From: Aquibium sp. ELW1220
Lineage (GTDB): Bacteria > Pseudomonadota > Alphaproteobacteria > Rhizobiales > Rhizobiaceae
Assembly: GCF_030398385.1 (NCBI RefSeq)
Contig: NZ_JAOAOQ010000042.1
Coordinates: 1-49,906, forward strand
Length of the DNA stretch: 49,906 nucleotides
Reading direction: 5' to 3'
Shown here piece after piece: positions 1 through 9,521 of the stretch (within the stretch, counting starts at the first letter, position 1; each line of letters starts with the position of its first letter). A model generated the notes under the pieces. That model did not search any database, was not told where the DNA came from, and saw nothing but the letters and a program-made list of their open reading frames with translations. The position numbers and the translations under genes are program-made.

Positions 1-912
1 GATCACGCCGATGATCTGGCCGATCTGGGACGACGACTTCTCGATCTGCTCCATGGCGGTGATTGCCTGGCGCACGATCTCGCCGCTCTTCTCCGCATCC
101 GAGCGGGTCGAGGCGACCGTCCGGTCCGCCTTGCGGGCGCCGTCGGCCGTCTGGCGCACCGTCTCGGTCAGCTCGTTCAGCGCCGCCGCGGTCTCCTCCA
201 GGCTCGCCGCATTCTGCTCGGTCCGCTTCGACAGGTCGTCCGATGCGCGCATGATCTCGCTCGTCCCGCTGCGCACCGTCTCCGCGCTTTTCGCGATCGA
301 GGCCATGGCGCCCTGCAGCGCGTCCATGGCCTTGATGAAGTCCACCCGCAGGGCCTCGTATTCGGCCGGAAATGGCTGCCTGATTCCATCTGTGAAGTTT
401 CCCGCGGCCAGGTTGCGCAGCCCCTCGGCGAGCGCCCCGATGACGCTCTGCTGCTGCGCGCTTCGGGCCGCACTTTCGTCTTCGCTTTGACGCCGCCGCT
501 GCATTTCCGCCTCGGTGACGTCTGATGCGAACTTGATCACCTTGTACGGTTTGCCGTTCGCATCGAAAAGCGGGTTGTATGAACCCTGAATCCAGATCTC
601 GCGTCCGCCCTTGCCGACGCGGGCATACTTGCCGGAAAAAAACTCTCCGGCTCTGAGACGATCCCAGAAGGCCTTGTATTCGGCACTGGAGCGGAACGAG
701 CCATCGACGAACATCGAGTGGTGCTTGCCGACGATTTCTGCCTCGGCATATCCCACCGTGTCGAGGAAGTTCTTGTTGGCCGCGAGAATGATACCGTCGA
801 GACCGAACTCGATGACCGCCTGTGACCGGACGATCGCTGCAACCTTCGCTTCCAGTTCAGCGACCTTCGCCTTTCCCGCCTTCGACGAAAGCCCCGCTTT
901 GAAGAAACCCAT
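1..912 (-). CDS. Soluble PAS-domain methyl-accepting chemotaxis protein (C-terminus beyond window)
   Basis: Cytoplasmic chemoreceptor that would signal through CheA/CheW. Reading from ATG at 912 leftward gives a start MGFFKAGLSS, a short coiled segment, one PAS domain (about residues 25-130, including VGYAEAEIVGKHHSMF and WIQGSYNPLFD), a HAMP-like linker (ALAEGLRNLAAGNF, about 155-170), and the first part of the methyl-accepting signalling domain (SLEETAAALNELTETVRQTA). The frame stays open to base 1, so the 3' end is missing. No transmembrane segment is present before the signalling domain, so it is soluble, sensing through PAS (redox, haem or small ligand unknown). A GGGGAGGGGAG ribosome site sits just before the ATG. 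The related forms I know often carry two PAS domains; only one is seen here. Confidence 0.88.
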   Translation of the reverse strand, partial: MGFFKAGLSSKAGKAKVAELEAKVAAIVRSQAVIEFGLDGIILAANKNFLDTVGYAEAEIVGKHHSMFVDGSFRSSAEYKAFWDRLRAGEFFSGKYARVGKGGREIWIQGSYNPLFDANGKPYKVIKFASDVTEAEMQRRRQSEDESAARSAQQQSVIGALAEGLRNLAAGNFTDGIRQPFPAEYEALRVDFIKAMDALQGAMASIAKSAETVRSGTSEIMRASDDLSKRTEQNAASLEETAAALNELTETVRQTADGARKADRTVASTRSDAEKSGEIVRQAITAMEQIEKSSSQIGQIIGVI

Positions 913-1430
913 GCTCCCCTCCCCCCGATGCCGATAACGGCGCGGGCGACCGTGCGACATGCACGACGCCTCAAATCGCCTGGCGCTCACACCTCTACGG
1001 CTCGAATTAAGAGCATGCTATTTAAGTTATTACTAAATTAAACACAGCTCAAAGAAGAGAAGCTGAAAGGTGGGGCCGTCTGCGAAGGAACGCTGGGTCC
1101 GTCGTCGGCAGGCTGCGCGCAGGGCCGCCTGATCAGCGCACAGTGCGTCCGTCCGCGATGACGATAGCGCGCAAGCCACGCTGCATTCGCCCGCTGCGTG
1201 TTCGTGCAGATGGTCGAACAAGGCGGCGTACCGAGCAGAGGGCAGTGAGGCCGGCTGAGCGGACCACGCATGAACTCCGACCTCGTCCTCGACCGCCGCT
1301 TCGTGGCCAGTGGCTACGTCGCCCACCCCGTCGACAGCAGCGCGTTGGCCATCGCTCTCGACGCCAGGAGCGAGCCCTTCTACCCCCTCTTCCGCAACTC
1401 GGCCACGGGCCGCAGCCCACCTTCCGGCAG
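913..1430. other. Intergenic, no gene recognised; AT-rich chemoreceptor upstream region
   Basis: The stretch around 1005-1050 is much more AT-rich than its surroundings (TTAAGTTATTACTAAATTAA type sequence) and lies upstream of the minus-strand chemoreceptor, so it is the likely promoter zone. The rest contains only short open frames without recognisable protein sequence. Confidence 0.4.
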
Positions 1431-1600
1431 GGCGCCGGCGTCGTGCAAGGCGGCGCAGTGGCGTCGATCCTCGACTTCGCCATGGCCTTCGCCAGCTTCG
1501 CGCAGCTTGCCGCCGACGCCCTGCTGTCTACGCTGACCATGAACGTCGGTTTCCAGAATGCAGCGCCCCCCGCATCACGGTGCACGGGCGCATCTAGAAG
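1431..1600 (+). pseudogene. Remnant of a PaaI-type hotdog-fold thioesterase
   Basis: The plus frame from 1431 reads GAGVVQGGAVASILDFAMAF followed by TLTMNVGFQNAAPP. This is the central helix and following strand of PaaI/YbgC-type acyl-CoA thioesterases (canonical form V-x-G-G-x-x-A-x-x-x-D-x-x-x-x). Sequence before and after does not continue the family: the downstream frame turns into low-complexity Arg/Ser/Pro sequence, and a different frame (from 1270, MNSDLVLDRRF) may hold the degraded N-terminus. No ribosome site or complete frame exists. I infer a decayed gene with at least one frameshift on each side. No function should be expected. Confidence 0.5.
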
Positions 1601-2358
1601 CCCGGGCAGCGGGGGATGGTCGCCACCGCTGAAACGTCGGACGGAACTACAGGCGAGCCGCCGTCACTCATGTGCCGGCGTGGCTTCCTTCCCCGGCCCC
1701 TCTTCCGCAGAGCTTGTCGCCGAGGCTGACGGGCCGGTGAACCAAGCGGTGAAAAAGCCAAAGAAGCTTGTTACGCGGCCTCCGCCGGAGACCTGCAGGC
1801 GACCGCGCGGGGACGGAACCGTGCCTCCTTGCAAGCCTTGGCGATGTGCCTCGAAAGCGCCGAAGGCTGCGTCGTAGAACTCCCGCCGCTTGACGTCCTT
1901 GGACATGATGCTCGTATCCCTTTGTGGCTAAGGCATATCCCGACGGGCAATCTTGCGCCACACTCGCGACCTGGCAACAACAATGCGGGCGTTGAATGAC
2001 GGCAACGCCCGCCGCTGAAAGCCAAGAGACATGGACGGAGGCCAAGCGCTGCCTTAACAGGGAAGACCTGCGCGAGCCAAGACGCTTGGACTCGCTTGGC
2101 TGCACGACCGGCCGCATGGCCCCCCCCGGTCTGCAGGATTTGACGCACACGCCCCAGTCCGATCGGTGCGGATGATCGGCAGTTCACCTTTCAGCAGGAA
2201 AATCAAGCAGCGGCGGGAAAGTTTCACTCCTGTGAATCCTCCCGTCGAAACGGGCGCATGATTGCGTCACGCTGCGCGGCACCTACGGTCGTCCGGCGTG
2301 ACGGAGGTTCGTGGCCGTCGTGGACGAAGCAGACGCCGACAATGACGAAGGAAACAAC
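1601..2358. other. Gene-poor region; one doubtful minus-strand small ORF
   Basis: No convincing gene. A minus-strand frame starting at 1906 begins MSKDVKRREFYDAAFGAFEA, which looks protein-like for about 25 residues, then degenerates; the neighbouring minus frame ending near 1771 (KACKEARFRPRAVA) would continue it after a frameshift. It may be a broken small gene of unknown family. A run of eight C residues lies near 2118. Confidence 0.3.
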
Positions 2359-3369
<1,011 letters not shown>

Positions 3370-4374
3370 AAGGATGCGCGCCGTACCAGCATGTCGCATT
3401 TGCCACTCCAGAAGGCCGCCTCGCATAGCTTCACTGCGCAAGATGCCCGAGAGATGATGGGCGTGCCTGACGTCGCTTGGGGCGCCTGCCGCAAGCTCGA
3501 CGCGGAGAGAGCGCATCAAGGTTGGCCATTGACCCCGTCTCGAGGGCGGCCGACAAGTAGATCAAGCCGCCTCTTTTCCGTCGCCGCCGCCGGTTGAGGC
3601 TGACGACGGAGGCGTCGACCAGCGGCGGCGTGGTCGTCGAACGCCCGGGTCGTGCGGGCCAGGAACCGATTCGGACCGTTCTTTCCTGCCACCCGTTGAA
3701 CAGGTTGCAGATCATAGCCGTAGGTCTGAAGGGCGCAGGCACCAGAAGATGCCGTGGGCCGCCAGGCGGTCATCCACGCCCGGCGTGCGGCACGTCGTTT
3801 TTCGGAAGGTCGGGGCCGGATCGCGCTCGGTTCGAAATCCGTCAGGTCCTTCGCCGCCCACCGCAGAGCTCGCGAAAGAAGCCTGGATCAGCACTTCCGT
3901 CGCGTAGGACGCCGGGCGGCTGTCCTTGGGCCCGCGGCCCGGCAAGTCCTTGGGAAAACTCCCTCAGCGGGAGCGGTCCTCGCGTCGCCACCAGATGAAG
4001 TACCAAATCCCAACCTTGAGGACCGGGACCTCCCTCGCGCGTTCGACGCTCCGCAACTCGATGTACCGCTTGATCTTGAGCATGCCGCCGGGAAGATTGA
4101 TGCGCGCCGCCATTTTCCCGCCCATCGTCGCTTCAAAGAAAACTTGCACCTCCATAAGGCCAACCGTACGTTGCGTCAACCTGGAGAGGTGGCGTGCCCT
4201 CCACTTTCCCCTTCTGCCTGCCAGCCGTGAACATGATAGGAACGGACACGTCGGAGGCAGCAGGTGCGGGCAAGGCCCCGAGCGCGGCGGCGTGGCCGCG
4301 CGGCACCGCTTATGGAGACTGCCAGGTGCGGATAGGGGCCAAAGGGACTGTCTGGCGCATCGGATGCGACTGCA
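3370..4374. other. About 1 kb without an intact gene
   Basis: All frames are interrupted or low-complexity. Some minus-strand stretches look like former coding sequence: ASYATEVLIQASFASSAVGG near 3900 and AAHGIFWCLRPSDLRL near 3740, in frames that run into each other. A 71-codon TTG-initiated minus frame (3964-4179, containing MEVQVFFEATMGGKMA and KVGIWYFIWW) could be a real small gene, but it has no clear ribosome site or recognised family. I treat the region as decayed. Confidence 0.4.
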
Positions 4375-4865
4375 TCATCCCTGTACGGCGACCACTGCTT
4401 CGATTTCGACTAGTTCCCAGGCAGGGAACCGACTCCCACGGCGGACCGCGCGTTTTCGCCCCGGTCGCCGAGCACTTTCACGAACAGATCGGAGCGGCCG
4501 TTGATGACGGCGGGGTGGTCGCCGAACTCCGGCACGGCGTTTACCATGCCGAGCAGTTTCACGATGCGCCTGATCCGGCCGAGATCCCCGAGTACGTGGT
4601 GCATGACGGACAGCAGATTGACGCCGGTGAGCCTCGCGTGGGCATAAGCTTCGTCGACGGTTACGTCGGCGCCGACCTTGCCCGTGTGCAGGTAGCCGCT
4701 TGCCTCCCGCGGTCCCTGGCCGGACAGGAAGATGAGGTTGCCCTCGCGAACGTGGGTCAGGAAGTTCGCGATCGGCGGCGGCGGCGGCGGAATCACGATG
4801 CCGAGCAGCGCAAGCCGGCCCTCGGGCGAGCCGTCGGACGGCTCATGGTGATCGACGAAACTCAT
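4375..4865 (-). pseudogene. RidA/YjgF-family protein, frameshifted near the C-terminus
   Basis: RidA proteins hydrolyse reactive enamine/imine intermediates. From ATG 4865 (GGAG about eight bases upstream) the frame reads MSFVDHHEP, then the family core: NFLTHVREGNLIFLSGQGP, ARLTGVNLLSVMHHVLGDLG and GDHPAVINGRSDLFVKVLGD, ending GENARSAVGVGSLPGN with a stop at 4410. Reading one base shifted at that point gives ELVEIEAVVAVQG and a stop at 4375, which is the expected RidA C-terminal strand. A single-base deletion near 4414 therefore removes about 12 residues. The truncated protein (152 residues) may fold poorly, because this strand belongs to the trimer core. It is divergent from the GNAT gene. 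A sequencing error is the alternative explanation. Confidence 0.75.
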
Positions 4866-5025
4866 GCGATGCTCCAGTCCAGGGCGTTCGGCGCCGGGAG
4901 ACCGGCCTCGGGAACGGTGCTGATTCACACGAGGACGAGAAACCTGATAGACAAGTCTTTCCGGATATGAATTGCTGAAGTATTGGTGTTCCTTGCTCAG
5001 AACCCCGACATAACCGAGCAGAGCA

Positions 5026-5514
5026 ATGACACCGCCACTCCGCATTCGATCCATTGCGTATGGTGACTTGCCGGAGCTGACGTCGCTGTACCGGCACCTG
5101 TACCCACGTTACCCGATCTTCGCGCAAGCGCTTGCTCATGATGCATTCCAGCAGGCACTCGAAGAACCTGGAGTAACAATCCTCGCGGGCTTCCTGGACG
5201 AGCAACTCGTGTCCGCCTGTACGCTTGTGGTGATCCCCAACGCCACCTGGGTTGGAAAGCCAACCGCCATGATCGAGAACGTGGTGACCCATTCGGACCA
5301 TCGTCAGAACGGCTTAGCCAAAAGGTTGGTCAGTTTCGCCATCAAGCTTGCCTGGCGGGTCGGCAGCGCGAAGGTGCTATTCCTTGGAGGCTTCAACGAT
5401 CCGGCTGTATCGGGCCTTTGCGCCGCGACCGGCTTCGAGCTCACGAGATACGGTTTCGAATTGCGGCGCGATGCTACGCCTGCCTCCCGCGAGAGGAAGC
5501 AGGTTGCCTGTTGA
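5026..5514 (+). CDS. GNAT-family N-acetyltransferase
   Basis: Protein of 162 residues transferring an acetyl group from acetyl-CoA to an unknown amine. The GNAT core is visible: strand/turn IRSIAYGDLPELTSLYRHLY at the start, LDEQLVSACTLVVIPN in the middle, then IENVVTHSDHRQNGLAKRLV (about residues 84-103), which contains the acetyl-CoA pyrophosphate loop in the form H-R-Q-N-G-L-A-K, and finally LFLGGFNDPAVSGLCAATGF, the usual C-terminal helix and strand. The start at 5026 has only a weak purine-rich ribosome site (GAGCAG). It is transcribed away from the RidA gene across a 160-bp gap. Single-gene unit; substrate unknown. Confidence 0.85.
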   Translation: MTPPLRIRSIAYGDLPELTSLYRHLYPRYPIFAQALAHDAFQQALEEPGVTILAGFLDEQLVSACTLVVIPNATWVGKPTAMIENVVTHSDHRQNGLAKRLVSFAIKLAWRVGSAKVLFLGGFNDPAVSGLCAATGFELTRYGFELRRDATPASRERKQVAC

Positions 5515-5896
5515 GACCTCGCTGTTGTCAGACCAGTCGCATCTGTGACTCCTTGAATCAGCACCGAATCTCGCCCCCCCCGACACGGATGACGGCAAGA
5601 GAATGATTCTTCGACGGAATTCTCCGTCTTGGAGGGTCATATATCGGCGCCGGCGGTGACCCCACCAATCTCGGATTCATCTCGGAAAATCAGAGGTTTA
5701 TTGGGTTCCGGAATGGGGTCAAGGCTCCGTGCTGACTTACAGGGCAGCCTTCGGCGCCGGTTCGCCCTCCCGCGCCCGCCTTTCCCATCCGGGCGCGGCC
5801 GATCCAACGCAGTTCATTCCGACAGTTTACAAAAATAATATAGTATGATTTTTTGTCGCCCGGGCACACGCCCTTGCAGTTTCCAGGGAGGATTCA
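5515..5896 (+). promoter_or_regulatory. Intergenic region and likely promoter of the ytf operon
   Basis: No gene seen. Two small palindromes lie side by side: AGAATGATTCT at 5600-5610 and GACGGA-4-TCCGTC at 5613-5628. The segment 5824-5855 is strikingly AT-rich (TTTACAAAAATAATATAG) just upstream of ytfQ, with a TATGAT at 5844-5849 as a possible -10 element and a poor CCGACA 19 bases before it. An operator for the FadR-type regulator encoded at the end of the operon could lie here, but I cannot define one. Confidence 0.4.
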
Positions 5897-6859
5897 ATGC
5901 TGTTCAAAATGGCCGGGATCAGCGCAGGCGCGCTGGTCTCCATCGCACTCATGTCGTCGGGCGCGCTTGCCCAGACGATCGGCTTCTCGCAGATCGGATC
6001 GGAGTCCGGCTGGCGGGCGGCCGAGACGACGGTAACCCGCCAGGAGGCGGAGAAGCGTGGCATCGATCTGAAGTTCGCCGATGCCCAGCAGAAGCAGGAG
6101 AACCAGATCAAGGCGTTGCGCTCCTTCATCGCCCAGGGCGTCGACGCCATCCTCTTGGCGCCGGTCGTGGCCACCGGCTGGGACTCGGTGCTCGAGGAAG
6201 CGAAGGAAGCCGAGATCCCTGTCGTGCTCCTCGACCGCATGGTGGACTCCTCGAAGGATCTCTACCTCACCGCGGTCGGTTCCGACCTCGTGCACGAGGG
6301 CGAGGTCGCCGGCAACTGGCTCGTCGACACGCTTGCGGGCAAGCAGTGCAACGTGGTCGAACTCCAGGGCACGACCGGCTCGTCCCCGGCCATCGACCGC
6401 AAGACGGGCTTCGAAAACGCCATCAAGGGCCACGACAACATCAAGATCACCCGCAGCCAGACCGGTGACTTCACCCGGACCAAGGGCAAGGAAGTGATGG
6501 AGAGCTTCCTCAAGGCCGAGGGCGGCGGCGCCAACATCTGCGCGCTCTACGCCCACAACGACGACATGGCCGTCGGCGCGATCCAGGCCATCAAGGAAGC
6601 CGGCCTGAAGCCTGGAACGGACATCCTCGTCGTGTCGATCGATGCGGTTCCGGACATCTTCGTCGCCATGGCCGCCGGCGAGGCGAATGCCACGGTCGAA
6701 CTTACCCCGAACATGGCCGGTCCTGCCTTCGACGCCCTCGCGGCCTTCATGAAGGACGGCACCATGCCGGAGAAGTTCATCCAGACCGAGTCCAAGCTCT
6801 ACACCCAGGCGGACGATCCGAAGGGCGAGTACGAGCGCCGCAAGGATCTCGGCTACTGA
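5897..6859 (+). CDS. ytfQ: Galactofuranose-type sugar ABC transporter, periplasmic binding protein YtfQ
   Basis: Periplasmic sugar-binding protein of 320 residues that delivers substrate to the permeases encoded downstream. The N-terminal 26 residues form a signal peptide (cleavage after ALA). The mature part begins QTIGFSQIGSESGWRAAET and continues AQQKQENQIKALRSFIAQGV, DAILLAPVVATGWDSVL, RSQTGDFTRTKGKEVMESF and VELTPNMAGPAFDAL, all close to E. coli YtfQ, whose ligand is galactofuranose. The GGGAGG ribosome site is five bases before ATG. It is first in a five-gene run. A strong hairpin follows it, as expected for a binding protein made in excess over its transporter. The exact pentose or hexose here could differ. 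Confidence 0.93.
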   Translation: MLFKMAGISAGALVSIALMSSGALAQTIGFSQIGSESGWRAAETTVTRQEAEKRGIDLKFADAQQKQENQIKALRSFIAQGVDAILLAPVVATGWDSVLEEAKEAEIPVVLLDRMVDSSKDLYLTAVGSDLVHEGEVAGNWLVDTLAGKQCNVVELQGTTGSSPAIDRKTGFENAIKGHDNIKITRSQTGDFTRTKGKEVMESFLKAEGGGANICALYAHNDDMAVGAIQAIKEAGLKPGTDILVVSIDAVPDIFVAMAAGEANATVELTPNMAGPAFDALAAFMKDGTMPEKFIQTESKLYTQADDPKGEYERRKDLGY

Positions 6860-6874
6860 TACCTCCCGAGACGT

Positions 6875-6902
6875 CGGCGCCGCGCTTGACCGCGCGGCGC
6901 CG
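6875..6902 (+). promoter_or_regulatory. Strong hairpin between ytfQ and ytfR
   Basis: Perfect 11-bp GC-rich stem (6875-6885 pairing with 6892-6902) around the six-base loop TTGACC. No T-run follows, so it is better read as an mRNA-stabilising or partial attenuation structure that protects the ytfQ message than as a full terminator. Confidence 0.65.
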
Positions 6903-6972
6903 GTCATGATCGACCGGCCCGTTCCGATGCACGTCGTCGGGGCGGGTCCATCGGTGTGCTATCAAGTCGAGG

Positions 6973-8499
6973 ATGAACACAGTGGCCGAAAATCCACCGC
7001 TCCTCCGTGCGGAAGCGGTCTCCAAGGGGTTTCCAGGCACGATCGCGCTGGACGCGGTCGATTTCACGCTGGTGGCAGGCGAAGTCCACGCCCTGCTCGG
7101 CGAGAACGGCGCCGGCAAGTCCACCCTGATCAAGTGCCTGACCGGCGCCTATCGGCGCGATTCCGGCGACGTCCTGCTGGAAGGGCAGCTGATCCACCCG
7201 AGGGACCCGCTCGACGCGCAGGGCCTGGGCATCGGCACCGTCTATCAGGAGGTCAATCTCCTGCCCAACCTCACAGTCGCTGAAAACCTCTTTCTCGGAC
7301 ACCAGCCACGGCGGTTCGGCTTCGTCTCGCAGGGCCGGCTGAAGAGCCAGGCGAGGGAGACGCTGTCCCACTACGGGCTGAACATTGACGTGTCCCGCAA
7401 CCTCGACACCTACTCGGTCGCGGTCCAGCAGATCGTCGCCATCGCCAGGGCCGTCAGGCTTTCCGGCAAGGTGCTGATCCTCGACGAACCGACGGCCAGC
7501 CTCGATGCACACGAGGTGCAGATGCTCTTCGAGGTCATCCGCACCCTGAAGCGGCGCGGCCTCGGCATCGTCTTCATTTCCCACTTCCTCGACCAGGTGT
7601 TCGACGTCTCCGACCGCATCACCGTGCTGCGCAACGGCAGGCTGGTCGGCACGGAGAGGGTTGGCGACCTCGACAGGATGAAGCTGGTCAACATGATGCT
7701 CGGGCGCGAGCTGGAGCAGGAGACGCGCGTGACCGGCCGCACCGACGCGCCGTCCGGCGGTCCCCACCTCACCTTCGAGCGCTTCGGGCGAAGCGGTCGA
7801 ATGGCGCCGTTCGATCTCGCCGTCCGGCGCGGCGAGGTCATCGGAATGGCCGGACTGCTCGGTTCGGGGCGCACCGAAACGGCCGAAGCGATCTTCGGCG
7901 TGACGCCGCACGACAGCGGCGATGCCCGCAAGGACGGCGAGCGGATCGATCTGAAGTCGCCCCGCGACGCGGTGGCGGCAGGCTTCGGCTTCAGTCCGGA
8001 AGACCGAAAGACCGACGGCATCATCGGCGATCTCAGCATCCGCGAAAACATCGTGCTCGCCCTCCAGGCACGGGCCGGATGGTCGCGCCCGATCCCGCCG
8101 CGCCGCCAGGTCGAACTGGCCGACCAGTTCATTCGTCGTCTCGACATCCGGACCTCGGACGCCGAGAAGCCCGTGGGCCTGCTGTCCGGCGGCAACCAGC
8201 AGAAGGTCATGCTGGCCCGCTGGCTGGCGACCAATCCGACCTTCCTGGTCCTCGACGAACCGACGCGCGGCATCGACGTCGGCGCCCATGCCGAGATAAT
8301 CCGCCTGATCGAGGAGCTTTGCGCCCAGGGCATGTCACTCCTCGTCATCTCCTCCGAGCTGGACGAACTGGTCGCCTACAGCCATCGCGTGATCGTCGTG
8401 CGGGACCGCCGGCACGTGGCCGAACTCGCGGGCGCGGAGATCACCACCGACAGCATCGTCAAGGCGATCGCATCGCACGAAGCGGAGCAGCAGGCATGA
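6973..8499 (+). CDS. ytfR: Sugar ABC transporter, dual ATP-binding protein YtfR
   Basis: ATPase subunit of 508 residues with two nucleotide-binding domains, as in the carbohydrate uptake CUT2 family (RbsA/MglA/YtfR). Domain 1 has Walker A GENGAGKST (about residues 42-50), Q-loop VYQEVNLLPNLTV and Walker B VLILDEPTASLD, with the divergent signature TYSVAVQQ. Domain 2 has the degenerate Walker A GLLGSGRTETAEA typical of the family, the intact signature LLSGGNQQK and Walker B FLVLDEPTRGIDVG. The ATG at 6973 was chosen because the family start follows at once; the ribosome site is weak. Its stop overlaps the next gene's ATG (ATGA). It energises import through YtfT and YjfF. Confidence 0.93.
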   Translation: MNTVAENPPLLRAEAVSKGFPGTIALDAVDFTLVAGEVHALLGENGAGKSTLIKCLTGAYRRDSGDVLLEGQLIHPRDPLDAQGLGIGTVYQEVNLLPNLTVAENLFLGHQPRRFGFVSQGRLKSQARETLSHYGLNIDVSRNLDTYSVAVQQIVAIARAVRLSGKVLILDEPTASLDAHEVQMLFEVIRTLKRRGLGIVFISHFLDQVFDVSDRITVLRNGRLVGTERVGDLDRMKLVNMMLGRELEQETRVTGRTDAPSGGPHLTFERFGRSGRMAPFDLAVRRGEVIGMAGLLGSGRTETAEAIFGVTPHDSGDARKDGERIDLKSPRDAVAAGFGFSPEDRKTDGIIGDLSIRENIVLALQARAGWSRPIPPRRQVELADQFIRRLDIRTSDAEKPVGLLSGGNQQKVMLARWLATNPTFLVLDEPTRGIDVGAHAEIIRLIEELCAQGMSLLVISSELDELVAYSHRVIVVRDRRHVAELAGAEITTDSIVKAIASHEAEQQA

Positions 8500-9521
8500 A
8501 CGGCGCAGCGCGCTTTGCCCGGAGGATCGCTCCGCAACTGGCCATCCTGGCGGCCATCCTGGTGCTGATCTCGATCGTCTTTCCCGGCTTCTTCGAGGTC
8601 AGGATCGCCAACGGCCGGCTCTACGGCAGCCCCATCGACATCCTCAACCGCGGCGCGCCAGTAGCTCTCCTGGCGATCGGGATGACGCTCGTCATCGCGA
8701 CGCGGGGCATCGACCTCTCCGTCGGCGCCGTCATGGCGATCTGCGGGGCGACGGCGGCCTGGGGCAGCACCGAGGGATACGCGTTGCCCGCCACGCTGGC
8801 ATTGTCGATCGCTGCCGGCCTCGCCTGCGGCCTCTGGAACGGCTTCCTCGTCGCGGTCCTGCGCATCCAGCCCATTGTCGCCACGCTCATTCTCATGGTC
8901 GCCGGGCGCGGCATCGCTCAGCTCATCACCGAAGGCGCCATCCTCACCTTCAATCAGGAAGGCCTGATCTTCATCGGGTCGGGATCGATTTTGACCGTGC
9001 CGACTCCGGTGATCATCTGGATGATCGCTGGTCTCCTCTTCACGCTGGTGGTCCGCTGGACGGCACTCGGAATGCTGATCGAGGCGATCGGCGTCAATCT
9101 GCGCGCCAGCACGCTGGCGGGCGTGAATTCGCGCGTGCTCCTGATCGCCGTCTACATGGCCTCCGGGCTCTGCGCGTCCTTTGCGGGCATTATCGCCGCG
9201 GCCGACATCCGCGGCGCGGACGCCAACAATGCCGGGCTCTGGCTGGAACTCGACGCCATCCTTGCGGTCGTGATCGGCGGGACGTCGCTTCTCGGAGGGC
9301 GCTTCTCGATCCTGGCTTCGCTCATCGGCGCGCTCATCATCCAGGCGATGAACACGGGCATTCTGCTGTCGGGTTTCCCGCCCGAATTCAACCTGATCAT
9401 CAAGGCCCTGATCGTCCTGACGATCCTCGTCCTGCAGTCGCCGGCGACGCGGACGGCAGCGATCTTCTTCAGGCGGCAGCCCGGCACCGATCCGGCCGAC
9501 ACACGCACGGTGACGCCATGA
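8496..9521 (+). CDS. ytfT: Sugar ABC transporter permease YtfT
   Basis: Inner-membrane permease of 341 residues, CUT2 family, with about ten hydrophobic segments. Family landmarks are GAPVALLAIGMTLVIATRGI followed by DLSVGAVMAICGA (the RbsC/YtfT signature around residues 50-85) and AILAVVIGGTSLLGGRFSIL near residue 255. ATG at 8496 overlaps the ytfR stop by four bases, and the stop overlaps the next start, so the three transport subunits are translationally coupled. It pairs with YjfF as the second half of a heterodimeric channel, as in E. coli YtfQRT-YjfF. Confidence 0.92.
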   Translation: MNGAARFARRIAPQLAILAAILVLISIVFPGFFEVRIANGRLYGSPIDILNRGAPVALLAIGMTLVIATRGIDLSVGAVMAICGATAAWGSTEGYALPATLALSIAAGLACGLWNGFLVAVLRIQPIVATLILMVAGRGIAQLITEGAILTFNQEGLIFIGSGSILTVPTPVIIWMIAGLLFTLVVRWTALGMLIEAIGVNLRASTLAGVNSRVLLIAVYMASGLCASFAGIIAAADIRGADANNAGLWLELDAILAVVIGGTSLLGGRFSILASLIGALIIQAMNTGILLSGFPPEFNLIIKALIVLTILVLQSPATRTAAIFFRRQPGTDPADTRTVTP

